Assembly: GCA_016291135.1 (NCBI GenBank)
Contig: JAEFAE010000002.1
Span: forward strand, 62,001-126,000
Length of the DNA stretch: 64,000 bases
Source: Bacteroidales bacterium
GTDB taxonomy: Bacteria > Bacteroidota > Bacteroidia > Bacteroidales > F082
Direction: 5' to 3'
Shown one piece after another: positions 53,201 through 61,969 of this stretch. The first letter of the stretch is position 1; each line of letters starts with the position of its first letter. The translations under genes were made by a program, and so were the position numbers. Below the pieces are notes generated by a model. The model had not been told where the DNA came from. It was given only the letters and a program-made list of their open reading frames with translations, and did no database searches.

Positions 53201-56200
53201 CAGTTGTACTCAAGCAGCTTCTAAGATCAATGTAATAGCGCTAAGCGGTACGTTTGGAACCACAGCAACTAACACAGAGTTGTATATGGGATACGATAAT
53301 AGAAGCAGTTCGTATAATACGGCAACTCCTCGATATCTTGAGGTCCTGGGTGGTAGTTTCTTAGGTGGTATTTCAGGTGGTATTGATTATGGTGTGGCGG
53401 ATGCTACGGAAGTCCTTAAGATGCGTATCAGGGGTGGTAATATTAGTCAGTATTTGTATGGCTCAGGACAGTATGCGGAATCTCATGGTAGCAGAAAGAC
53501 AATCATTACAGGTGGTGCATTCAACTGCTGGATTGCTGGCGGCTGTTACGGAACCGACCAAAATGATGGTGGAGGCCAGACTTATGGCAATACCTATTTA
53601 TATTTTGGTGGTAAAGCCAATCAGACCAACACTGCTGGTGTTTTTGGTGGTGGATATGGTTCTAATGGGACGGGTGAAGGTAAATACACTGTTGTCAAAT
53701 CCTTTGTTGTCGCAGCCGATGAGGCACAAACTGCCGGTAACGTCTATGGCGGTGGTAACAATGGTTATTGCACCGACGATGCTGTGGTTTATGTGAAAGG
53801 TACTACGTTGAATATTGCTGGTAGCGTATATGGCGGTGCCAACATGTCGCGAAGTGGCGGCGCCAATACCATTACAGTTAAAGACGGTACGATTGGCGGT
53901 TCGGTTTACGGCGGTGCTCAGGGCAGCTCGGCTACAACAAACATCGTCTATGTTACTGGCAAGGCCACGGTAAATGTCGAAGGCGGCACCATGACGAATG
54001 TGTATGGTGGTGGTTTGGGTGCGCAAACCCGTATGAACGGCGGCACCGAAGTGAACGTCAAAGGCGGTACCATTAATAATAATGTGTACGGCGGCGGTGC
54101 CTTGGGTACCGTTTCTTCTGGCAACACGCTCGTGAACGTGAGTGGTGGTACCATGAAGGATGTGTTTGGCGCCGGCCAAGGTGGCACCACCACTGCCCAG
54201 ATTACTGGCCAAACCTATGTCAACGTTACTGGCGGCACCATCGCCAATGTGTATGGCGGCGGTGAAGCTGGTGACGTGTATGCTGGAATCACAGATCCCA
54301 CAATCAATACCGAATCTGTTACAATTGATTTTGAAGATAATAGTTATAGTGAGTATCTTACTTCTTCTGGTAATTATGCTTGGGAAAGAAGTACAACCTC
54401 ACCACAAGGTGGAAGTTATTGTTTCCGTTCCACTAACTATCATGCTGCAAACACAAACTCAAGTTTCACCATGACTTATAATTTTGAGGTTGCTCAAACC
54501 ATAAGCTTCTATTATAAAGTATCCTCACAATCTAATAATGATTATCTCAACTTCTATGTGGATGGCAATCGAGTGCAAAGATGGTCAGGTACTGTTGCGT
54601 GGGCTCAATATACCTACAACCTTACCGCTGGAAACCACACTTTGGAGTGGAGATATTCTAAAAATCGGAACACAGATACTGGAGATGACCGTGCTTGGGT
54701 GGACAACATCACCTTTACCAAGGTCACTTCGGTTATCCCCGGCGAACCTATGCCTGCTTCCTTTGTTACCATCGCCGGTGCCACTGTCAGCGGCGACGTG
54801 TTCGGCGGCGGTAAGTTGGGTAAGACCACGGGCAACACCCAAGTGGATATCGAGAGCGGCAACGTGCGTGGCAACGTGTTTGGCGGTGCCTATGGTAGCC
54901 CGAACCAAGTGTTTGTGGCCGGTATGCATACCGTCAACATGATGGGCGGCCGTATCTTCGGCAACTTGTATGGCGGTTCACGTAACGCCAACGATGCCTT
55001 GGCCTTCACTGGATATAACACTACTGAGACCAAGACCAGCTCGGTGGTCAACATCAGCGCCGGCCAGGTGGACCAGCAGGTGTATGCCGCCGGCTACTAC
55101 GGCAAGACCTTCGGCTCGGTGTATGTGATGATTGGTACGAACGCCATTATCAACGCGCCTCATGCCGCCCCGAGCTTTGGCGAAGACAACGAAACCGAAT
55201 ACAAGGCCGGCAACCTCCGCCTGAACCACAACGTTTGGGCTGGCGGCGACTGGGGCGAGTTCCAGGGCGGTTCGTTCGGTGCTGCCACCGTGTCGGGCTA
55301 TTCCGACATCTATGTGGACGGTGATGGATATAACACTGAGACCAGCACGGAGAACGCACCTACCTATATGAACATTGCCGGTAGCATTTTCTGCTGCGGT
55401 ACTTCGTGCGATGCGGGTACACAGGGCCGCGCCATCTATGTGAGCAACTATGGCCATGCCGTCAGCAGCGGCAGCAAGAACGACAACTTCCCGGAGCCCT
55501 TCACCGAGGCAACCCGTACGTTCTACTCCCTGCAGCGTGCCGACACACTGATCATCAACAACTCGCACATCAACTTCATCGGTCAGGCCAAGATTTACTC
55601 GTTGGACGCCACAGAGAAATATGCCTTCGTGTCGTTCGACAAGACCGTGCGCATCGTCAACGGAAGCTCCCTGTTCTTAAATGCCATCGCATCGCAGATC
55701 AAGGACTTCTGGAGTGCCACTTGCGGTGATGTTTATGCCTCTGATGCTTCGTACAGTCCTGTTGGTTATGATGGCCTTGGCGCCGCTGGTAGCGATACCG
55801 ACAACAAGATCCGTGTGAACGGCGGTAACTTCATCGAGGTCTATCACGACAAGATGATCAACAATACCACGGGTGGTTACGGTATGTTGAACGGTTTCGC
55901 CCACATGATGGTGGCTGAGAGCACTTCCGACAACACCTGTGCCTATGCCCGTCCGAAGCAGTGTCAGGACACTCCGATTAACAGCAATCTTGACAACTCA
56001 TCGGATGGCGGTTTTGTCAGCTACGACGCCGAGAAGAACACCTTCGACATCAATGGCAATTCGCATGATGACGAGGAGACAGGTGCTACGGTGGGCGACT
56101 TGGTTCAAATGCCATACGAGAACCACGTGAACCAGACCAGGAACGGCGAGCAGTACTTCCGTATCTGGCGCGCCGGTGGCGTGTATAGCACGCGTCAGGC

Positions 56201-59200
56201 CGTGGTCAACATCCTTGCCGACGGCCAGAACACCTTTGACTATGTGGATGTGAGCGTCAAGTTGCCGGCATGGAGAGACGCCGACAGCTACTTCAAGTTC
56301 CAGACCACGGGTACGCCCCCCAGCCTCAACACGACCATCGCCTACGGTTCCGACGTGATGATGTACAACTCGGCCATTGTCAGCACTTCGGGCACGACTC
56401 AGAACTGGGTGCATTTCGATGAACAGAACCAAACCCAAACCACAGGTTCTTTGGAGACGGCTTTGGAAGCAATGCGCGACAACCCCAATGTCAACTTCGG
56501 CTTGGTGACCATGGCGGGAACCGCCATGAGCGGCGATCCGCTCATCGTGAGCAACGAGTCGGACGCCTTCCTGGCCAAGGTTTCCGGTACTGCACCCAAT
56601 TACGAAACGGTGAACAAGTTCACCTGTGGTGACTTCGAGAAGAACCCCGAGGTGACCTTCCGCTTCACCTATTCCAACCTGATCAGCACCAACATGACCT
56701 GGGATCCCATGTACATCACCTTGGTGCAGGTCGATAAGAACGGCAAGGAGACGGACATCGTGAAGATTGCCGTCACCATCAACGTGGCCACGACCATCGA
56801 CCGTGAATTCGTCACCCAGACCTATGCCGTCATGAACAGCACGGGTTCGCCGAACGACGAGTACGTCGCCAAGGTGGTGCTGCCCACTTTTGAGATCTAC
56901 GACCCGCTGGCCGAGCACCTCTCGCAGTTCAAGTTGCAGAGCGTCACCTTCGCTCCCGAGACGGGCAACGATGCGACGGCGGGCAGTTGGATTTCCCGTG
57001 GCGGCGGTTATGACGTCAACCACTTTGCCATGGAGATTTCAGCCGCCAACAACGAGGACAACACCGACGGTTGGAACGGCACTTCGACGGGCTTCCATGA
57101 CTCGAAGACCAACGCCAATGCCAATGGCCTGCTTTTGGGTGAGAACGGCGGTCGTGAGCCCTTCGCCTTCGACTTCCGCTTGACCTATAAGGGAGACATT
57201 ACCTATACGGATGACAAGCCTCGCTTGGGTGTGCTGACCTTCAACCTCACCTACGACAACGTCAAGGTGCAGACTGGTACGGATCCTAATACTGGTGAAC
57301 CAACTTATGGATCCACAACCAAGAACTTGGTCATCAAGGTACATGTGATTCGTCGTGGCAAGGGCGCCGCTTTCTACCTGGATGGCCAGCATGGCTCCAA
57401 CGCCAATGATGCACGCTATCCCGACAAGGCTGTCTTGGCGTTGAGCACCATCTACAACCGTTGCGGCTACTTGCCGGGCGACATCATTTATGTGGTCAAT
57501 ACTGTGGATGTGTCCGACGAGCTGGAATGGAGCGGCACCAAATACAACGGAGTCACCATCTACCGCTATCCGGGCGGCCATGCTTTGTCTCAGACCCAGG
57601 CAAAGGATGAGGATGGCCACTTGCTGTACTGGACCGATGAGAACCATGAAGAACAAACGACAACAGAAACGGATTATCCTGTCATGATTCCCGGCGTGAT
57701 TGTTGGCAATCCCGATAACATAGCACATAAGGGCAATCTGGTCAATGTGAAGCAAAAGGGCAAGATGGAGATCCGCGACATCATCCTTGACGGCCACAAG
57801 TCAAGCCATCCCCGACCGGTTGCGTCCGGATCCAAAGTGGATGATGCCGGTGTTGAATCCACCTCTCCGTTGATTACGGTTGCTAGCGGCGGTACCCTCA
57901 CGCTGTCCAATGGTGCCATGCTTCAGGAAAACAACACCACGGCCAATGGTGGCGCTGTGGCGGTGAACGACGGTGGCATGCTAATGATGAACAAGGACGC
58001 CATCATCGCCAACAATGTCACGACGGGCGATGGCGGCGGTGTTTACATGGCAGGAACCATGATTGTCTCCGATAACATCCAGATTTGGGAAAACAAGAAA
58101 GAGGAAGAAGACAACAATGTCGTCCTGACGGCTGCCAACAAGGTCATCCAGATCGGAACCACGGTCGAAGACGAGTTTGGCCCGTTAGTGAAACAAGAAA
58201 TCCAAAAGGTGAACGGACAAGGTCAGCCCTTATATTGGACCAATGCGAACCATACTGAGTCAACGACAACGACAACAGAGTATCCTGTTATGGTCATGAC
58301 TCCTAAAATCGGTGTCACGAAGGACCTGTATGGCGATGTGGACGGTTACACCCAAGTGGTCTATGTGGAAGACCGTAACGACATTGCCTGGCTTGAAGTG
58401 CCGTTCAACGACTCGCCGAACAGCGTCATCTTCCACGACGGCGAATTGTATCAGCTAGAGAAGTACAACGATCCCCAATACCTCTACTGGATCGGCACTT
58501 GGGTGACGGTGCAATACTGGAACCCGAATTACGAGAGCGACGAGGTGGATGACTATGATGCCAACGACTTTGATCCTTCCAAGATCAGCACGGCTCAAGA
58601 ACTGGCATGGCTGATCAGTTATGTGAACGGCTTGAACGGTGCTGACGTCCATGAAGATGCGAATGCGGTCATCCTCAAAGACATCGACATGTCTGCCAGT
58701 ATCTGGGTGCCGATCGGCAACGCCGGCACGCCTTTCGAGGGAACCTTCGAGGGCAACGGACATGTCATTACGGGTGTCCACAGCATTTTGGTGAACGACA
58801 ACGCCGGTATGTTCGGCGTGACGGAAGGCGCTACGATCCAGAATGTGGTAGCCAAAGTGGTATTCGACGGCAACTCGGTCAACAAGGGCTCCTTCATCGG
58901 AACGATGATCGGCGGCACCTTGTCGAACGTGGAAGCTGCCGGAGACTTGGTCGGAAAGGACAATACGTTGAATATGGGCGGTTTGGTCGGTTTGGCCTCC
59001 ACGAGCGATGACATCACCACAAAACCGGTGATCCATTCCAGCTTCGCGGTGAACAACATGACGGCCGAGAAAGCCACCACCGTGATGGGCGGCTTGGTCG
59101 GTTCCATGGGTGGCGTGAAGGAGGTGGTTGACGAGGAAACGCAACAGACGACTGTCACGAACTACACTGCCGACCTCTACAACAGCTACGCCAACGTCAC

Positions 59201-61409
59201 TTTGGGTACGGGTAACGCGGCCACGACCATGGGCGGCCTGGTGGGTGTCAACAACCAGGGCTGCACCGTCGAAAACTGCTATGTGATCAACCCGATGGGA
59301 CCCGCTTTTGCCTACACGAACAAGGGCACCATTAAGTTCTGCTATGCCGCCAAGGGTACAGAAAGCTTCGTGAGCGCTACCGAAGGCAATGTGGCTCCTA
59401 CCGGTCACGGAACCTACGATGTGGTGATGGATCGCAAGGAACTCGGCTATCTGTACGGCGACAACAAGGTGACTGCTCAGACTGCTGACACCACCTATAT
59501 CAGAAGCAAGATCTTCTATGACGGAGGTAAGATTGCTACATGGCCTGGACTGGTCAGCACGCTGAACCAGTGGGTGGATGCCAAGAGCACCACAAGCCTC
59601 ACTTACACGCCTTGGTTCCGCCCGATCACCCAAGACCTCAACGGCGACCTGCCCGTCCTGGCTTTCCCGAAAGACAACTGCTTGGGCAACCAGCCCACCG
59701 CCGACGGCAAGATGCTGCGTTACAGTGCCTGCGACGAGATTGAAAATGACGTTCAAACCAACAACGGCCTCGACAACTTGCTGGTCGCCTACAAAGACCA
59801 AACGGCCAACATCTTCCTCTATGGCAACGCTATCAATGTCGAGAACGTGCCTACCGCCAATGTCAATGTCACGGTCAACGAAGACGCCGTGCTGATGCAG
59901 AAGCAACAGAATAACGGTACCAAGGCCAACGAGGCTAACTTCATCAATACCACCGTGGGCGTCACCTTCGACAACTCGTGCAAGGCTGCGAGCGACTACT
60001 TCGGCACCCCGCTCGAGTACGACTGGCACCTGATGTCCACGCCGCTGGCCGATGCACCGATGGGTACCACATATGGTAGCCAGGCTGCACATGGTGCACC
60101 AGCCAACATTTTGACTATGGAGGGTAACTACATGCCCAATGGTTTGCTGGGTCAAACTGCAGTCACTTGGGATCTTTATACATACTATGAGCCCGAGTAC
60201 CACTGGATTAACTTCAAACGTGGTTCCGATAGCCACTGGCACTATGACGAGCCGCATGATCAGATCTTGTATACCAACGAAACAATCTTCACCCCTGGTC
60301 ATGGCTACATGATGGCCATCAGCCAGGACAGCTACCTCAACCAGACGGGTACGCTGAACAATGGTGTTGTGGAGATCACACTGACCTTGTCGGGCGACCA
60401 GAGCAGCGATACCGAGCCCACCAAAGACTGGGGCAGCAACCTGATCGGCAACCCCTATCAGGCCTACTTGGATTTGGAAGTGGTTTCCGACAAGACTGGT
60501 CTCGAAAGTTTCTACGTCTATGATGCCGATAATGGTACCTATGGTCCTTACACGACGGATGCCTCGGTCAATACAGTCATCCCCTCTCGGTTCATCCACC
60601 CGCACCAAGCTTTCTTTGCGGTGATCGATGAGGCTTATGCAGCATCATATCCCGCCAATAGCGGTAACGATGGCGGAAAAGAGGATGAATATGAGCAAAA
60701 GACTGCCAAGACAGCATTTACCTATGAAATGGCCACTGCTACCAAAAACGGCGTCTCTCACTTCCGTGGTGAGACGCAACCGATGTTCCCGTTGGTGAAC
60801 CTCTTCGTGGAGAACGAGGCGGGCAGCCGCGACTTGGCGATCGTCGAGCTCAACCGTCCCGAGTTGGGTGGTGTGCGTAAGATTGACAACCTGCGCAACG
60901 CCAACTTCAAGCTGTACGCCCATTACGATGGCGGCAACTACGGCCTGCTGTTCACGCCCGAGGACGCCGAGCGTGTGCCGGTGCACTTCCGTACGATGGA
61001 AGACGGCACGTTCACGCTGACGTGGCAGACGATGCACGGCACCTTCACCAACCTGATCCTGGTGGACAACCTCACGGGCACGCGCACGAACATGCTGACG
61101 ACCGACCACTACACCTTCGAGGGTAGCGTGGACGACTATGCGGCACGCTTCTACATCACCTTCAACGTGACCGGCGTGGACGAGCTCAACGGCGAGGACG
61201 GCGGGTTCGCCTGGTTCGACGGCAACGACTGGATCGTGACCGGCAAGGGCCAGCTCGACGTGATCGACGTGACGGGCCGCGTGCTGCGCACGGAGCGTGT
61301 GAGCGGCGAACAGACCCGCCTGCACCTCGACGGCGTGGCCGCCGGCGTGTACATGATGCGCCTGAGCGAAGGCAACAGGGCCATGACGCAGAAGATCGTG
61401 GTGAAGTAA
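50244..61409 (+). CDS. giant T9SS surface protein 1
   Basis: 3721 residues. Signal peptide to about residue 39. A CUB-like domain (about 40-190: NVYMHTGSS, YIYDGMTTDAEKLIG, EEGWEAVVEQV) is followed by chitobiase-C-terminal-type domains (GVKLYYTTDGSDPT near 218; YTVNGIDPTTT near 396). Residues about 572-760 are an AT-rich inserted sandwich domain missing in the paralogue. From about 1165 there are beta-helix repeats (NVYGGGNNG, GSVYGGAQG, NVYGGGLGA, DVFGAGQGG), broken at about 1350-1490 by another AT-rich jellyroll-like domain. Later come a beta-helix segment (about 2500-2650), GLUG-like repeats near 2780-3000, and the T9SS C-terminal domain from about 3640. Likely an adhesin or sheath protein. 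Confidence 0.9.
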   Translation: MNKITNLMVSNRQKKKRLFVRTLVMTLFMALFTQIAQAQQNVYMHTGSSTITGTDKVNFYDSGGKSSGPEYYWERWFLRNEDYTYTFKAEGNNKIKVTFKPFTAYTDNNGHSTAHSFTTHEQWALRLNTAELYIYDGMTTDAEKLIGVYTGSVINEFSVMADGPMTFRFKSYGYREEGWEAVVEQVAAYSLQKPSISFQVCDDQVVINANNPGVKLYYTTDGSDPTVPSKDLLSAGTLYDGPFSVAVGTEIRAIAYDSELSQDNNTSEVTSLIYNDVDVTPTPGKPTITRTGNTITIEPAPLIGDINETYEAWYKTTENGVYVKYTEPIQWNTPNTTFYAITKPVSCSDKISVVETLLFDKVQVPDPTITFTDVDENTGVGTVTISCEEGYVISYTVNGIDPTTTDGEEGPITIANVAPGTTVKAIAYKVKDDGTFDDNYKKSNIVTLLCLPGGEGEGGVYGGVVLLDDREDHSWTYYSDSNSPIKSLKPADVKITYSGYGPNTMTSTSTANMPANSDFNTDVTANQVAVNVNEPGNQFIYLKTLENANEDGSGNYPYTMIANPFQVRPTYEGEAPSGPTIDVTIGSGNNTSQYLPTYTYNRYSFSEQIYTASEIGSAGTIRTLSFRVSSNATSRNVAIYLKHTTKTSFTSNTNWESMSSSDLVFNGTVTFTSGWTEITLDTPFEYNGTSNLIVAVDDNTNGWQSSAMQCYTYNAGSNRSIYVTSDGTNYTPSTTTYTGTRGSYCNQIKFSSNAGSSSSAKYRGFYAWRVKSLGGGISIDGKDVGDIIYPDETIEFVTSNAKGNEVEFEALWAKAWVNASSTSERATNDGNYKNAYERNFKTGWASYTYPVTYSSRYPDGTVATSSSFSVGSLDAGGDIKFENMTLTADRLNGNNHSLHIGRGVGNGTNNVTSAVYGYQNPSGNINGSTLRIESGRYTNAYLFYGSQASVTSTATWNMILGSDYDRANTTNSNLIIAGAVEASYQVSCTQAASKINVIALSGTFGTTATNTELYMGYDNRSSSYNTATPRYLEVLGGSFLGGISGGIDYGVADATEVLKMRIRGGNISQYLYGSGQYAESHGSRKTIITGGAFNCWIAGGCYGTDQNDGGGQTYGNTYLYFGGKANQTNTAGVFGGGYGSNGTGEGKYTVVKSFVVAADEAQTAGNVYGGGNNGYCTDDAVVYVKGTTLNIAGSVYGGANMSRSGGANTITVKDGTIGGSVYGGAQGSSATTNIVYVTGKATVNVEGGTMTNVYGGGLGAQTRMNGGTEVNVKGGTINNNVYGGGALGTVSSGNTLVNVSGGTMKDVFGAGQGGTTTAQITGQTYVNVTGGTIANVYGGGEAGDVYAGITDPTINTESVTIDFEDNSYSEYLTSSGNYAWERSTTSPQGGSYCFRSTNYHAANTNSSFTMTYNFEVAQTISFYYKVSSQSNNDYLNFYVDGNRVQRWSGTVAWAQYTYNLTAGNHTLEWRYSKNRNTDTGDDRAWVDNITFTKVTSVIPGEPMPASFVTIAGATVSGDVFGGGKLGKTTGNTQVDIESGNVRGNVFGGAYGSPNQVFVAGMHTVNMMGGRIFGNLYGGSRNANDALAFTGYNTTETKTSSVVNISAGQVDQQVYAAGYYGKTFGSVYVMIGTNAIINAPHAAPSFGEDNETEYKAGNLRLNHNVWAGGDWGEFQGGSFGAATVSGYSDIYVDGDGYNTETSTENAPTYMNIAGSIFCCGTSCDAGTQGRAIYVSNYGHAVSSGSKNDNFPEPFTEATRTFYSLQRADTLIINNSHINFIGQAKIYSLDATEKYAFVSFDKTVRIVNGSSLFLNAIASQIKDFWSATCGDVYASDASYSPVGYDGLGAAGSDTDNKIRVNGGNFIEVYHDKMINNTTGGYGMLNGFAHMMVAESTSDNTCAYARPKQCQDTPINSNLDNSSDGGFVSYDAEKNTFDINGNSHDDEETGATVGDLVQMPYENHVNQTRNGEQYFRIWRAGGVYSTRQAVVNILADGQNTFDYVDVSVKLPAWRDADSYFKFQTTGTPPSLNTTIAYGSDVMMYNSAIVSTSGTTQNWVHFDEQNQTQTTGSLETALEAMRDNPNVNFGLVTMAGTAMSGDPLIVSNESDAFLAKVSGTAPNYETVNKFTCGDFEKNPEVTFRFTYSNLISTNMTWDPMYITLVQVDKNGKETDIVKIAVTINVATTIDREFVTQTYAVMNSTGSPNDEYVAKVVLPTFEIYDPLAEHLSQFKLQSVTFAPETGNDATAGSWISRGGGYDVNHFAMEISAANNEDNTDGWNGTSTGFHDSKTNANANGLLLGENGGREPFAFDFRLTYKGDITYTDDKPRLGVLTFNLTYDNVKVQTGTDPNTGEPTYGSTTKNLVIKVHVIRRGKGAAFYLDGQHGSNANDARYPDKAVLALSTIYNRCGYLPGDIIYVVNTVDVSDELEWSGTKYNGVTIYRYPGGHALSQTQAKDEDGHLLYWTDENHEEQTTTETDYPVMIPGVIVGNPDNIAHKGNLVNVKQKGKMEIRDIILDGHKSSHPRPVASGSKVDDAGVESTSPLITVASGGTLTLSNGAMLQENNTTANGGAVAVNDGGMLMMNKDAIIANNVTTGDGGGVYMAGTMIVSDNIQIWENKKEEEDNNVVLTAANKVIQIGTTVEDEFGPLVKQEIQKVNGQGQPLYWTNANHTESTTTTTEYPVMVMTPKIGVTKDLYGDVDGYTQVVYVEDRNDIAWLEVPFNDSPNSVIFHDGELYQLEKYNDPQYLYWIGTWVTVQYWNPNYESDEVDDYDANDFDPSKISTAQELAWLISYVNGLNGADVHEDANAVILKDIDMSASIWVPIGNAGTPFEGTFEGNGHVITGVHSILVNDNAGMFGVTEGATIQNVVAKVVFDGNSVNKGSFIGTMIGGTLSNVEAAGDLVGKDNTLNMGGLVGLASTSDDITTKPVIHSSFAVNNMTAEKATTVMGGLVGSMGGVKEVVDEETQQTTVTNYTADLYNSYANVTLGTGNAATTMGGLVGVNNQGCTVENCYVINPMGPAFAYTNKGTIKFCYAAKGTESFVSATEGNVAPTGHGTYDVVMDRKELGYLYGDNKVTAQTADTTYIRSKIFYDGGKIATWPGLVSTLNQWVDAKSTTSLTYTPWFRPITQDLNGDLPVLAFPKDNCLGNQPTADGKMLRYSACDEIENDVQTNNGLDNLLVAYKDQTANIFLYGNAINVENVPTANVNVTVNEDAVLMQKQQNNGTKANEANFINTTVGVTFDNSCKAASDYFGTPLEYDWHLMSTPLADAPMGTTYGSQAAHGAPANILTMEGNYMPNGLLGQTAVTWDLYTYYEPEYHWINFKRGSDSHWHYDEPHDQILYTNETIFTPGHGYMMAISQDSYLNQTGTLNNGVVEITLTLSGDQSSDTEPTKDWGSNLIGNPYQAYLDLEVVSDKTGLESFYVYDADNGTYGPYTTDASVNTVIPSRFIHPHQAFFAVIDEAYAASYPANSGNDGGKEDEYEQKTAKTAFTYEMATATKNGVSHFRGETQPMFPLVNLFVENEAGSRDLAIVELNRPELGGVRKIDNLRNANFKLYAHYDGGNYGLLFTPEDAERVPVHFRTMEDGTFTLTWQTMHGTFTNLILVDNLTGTRTNMLTTDHYTFEGSVDDYAARFYITFNVTGVDELNGEDGGFAWFDGNDWIVTGKGQLDVIDVTGRVLRTERVSGEQTRLHLDGVAAGVYMMRLSEGNRAMTQKIVVK
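51955..52525 (+). other. AT-rich inserted domain in giant protein 1
   Basis: Encodes about 190 residues (TIDVTIGSGNNTSQYLPTY, YTASEIGSAGTIRTLSF, VAIYLKHTTKTSF, TPFEYNGTSNLIVAVDD), a beta-sandwich known from other Bacteroidota surface proteins. The flanks RPTYEG and YRGFYAWRVKSLGGG correspond in the paralogue at 61970 to RPTFTSGNTLYYTGFYAWRIKS with almost nothing between them. Confidence 0.75.
54290..54725 (+). other. second AT-rich inserted domain in giant protein 1
   Basis: Encodes about 145 residues with a jellyroll pattern (VTIDFEDNSYSEYL, SYCFRSTNYHA, ISFYYKVSSQSNNDYLNFYVDG, HTLEWRYSKNRNTDTGDD, AWVDNITFT), like cleaved-adhesin or MAM-type modules. It interrupts the VYGGG beta-helix series. 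Confidence 0.65.
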
Positions 61410-61457
61410 AGGACAGAAGAGAAAAGCAATGTTGAATCAACAAAAACGAGATATAAG

Positions 61458-61709
61458 ATGAAAAAGAGACTAATCGCAATCATGGCTGTTCTCTTCTTGA
61501 CAGTCGGAAGCGCCTTGGCGCAGGTGATCATCACCGACGAGGACGTCAACCACAACCGCGCCACCCGGGATGCGGAGGAATTCGGTGTGATGGTTCCCAT
61601 GCAAAACTTTGACGGAGACCAATGGAAAGTGGCTCCTTTGGGCAACGGCATCCTGCTGCTGGCCGGCTTGGGCGCCGCCTACCTCGTTCGCAAACGCAAG
61701 GAGGAATAA
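61458..61709 (+). CDS. small exported protein with C-terminal anchor-like tail
   Basis: 83 residues. Signal peptide (RLIAIMAVLFLTVGSALAQ), a polar middle of about 35 residues (ITDEDVNHNRATRDAEEFGV), then PLGNGILLLAGLGAAYLVRKRKEE: a short linker, a hydrophobic helix and a basic end. This three-part tail recalls sorting signals of the PEP-CTERM/LPXTG kind, but no known sorting motif is certain. It lies 48 bp after giant protein 1 and before giant protein 2, suggesting a partner or anchor for the surface layer. Confidence 0.72.
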   Translation: MKKRLIAIMAVLFLTVGSALAQVIITDEDVNHNRATRDAEEFGVMVPMQNFDGDQWKVAPLGNGILLLAGLGAAYLVRKRKEE

Positions 61710-61732
61710 ACCCACAAGGCGGGTGAACGCTT

Positions 61733-61760
61733 CCGAGGGCGACGGTCCAGTCGCCCTCGG
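61733..61760. terminator. strong hairpin after the small anchor protein
   Basis: CCGAGGGCGAC at 61733-61743 and GTCGCCCTCGG at 61750-61760, perfect 11-bp stem with a 6-base loop. No T run at once, but a second terminator follows. Confidence 0.6.
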
Positions 61761-61810
61761 GGGCATCCCTTGCCGCTGAATTGTATTCATTTATTCTTTT
61801 GTATGATTCA

Positions 61811-61844
61811 CGCGACCCCGCCGTGAGGCAGGGTCGCGTTTTTT
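61811..61844 (+). terminator. Rho-independent terminator
   Basis: CGCGACCC at 61811-61818 and GGGTCGCG at 61831-61838, followed by six T. It separates the first giant locus from the second. Confidence 0.82.
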
Positions 61845-61907
61845 ATGGAAAAGTTGTTTTGACTAAAAAAAATTAGTTAAATATTTTAACCATGCGTAAA
61901 ATATATG

Positions 61908-61915
61908 TAATTTTG
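61908..61915 (+). promoter_or_regulatory. -7 promoter motif TAATTTTG (giant surface protein 2)
   Basis: TAnnTTTG match 54 bp upstream of the ATG at 61970. Confidence 0.5.
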
Positions 61916-61969
61916 TCCGTTTATTATGGATGATTCCACCGAAAATATTGAATAATTGAATACAAAAAC

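Noticed and set aside
58455-60608. 717-residue minus-strand ORF
   Set aside because: Antisense shadow of the giant surface protein gene.
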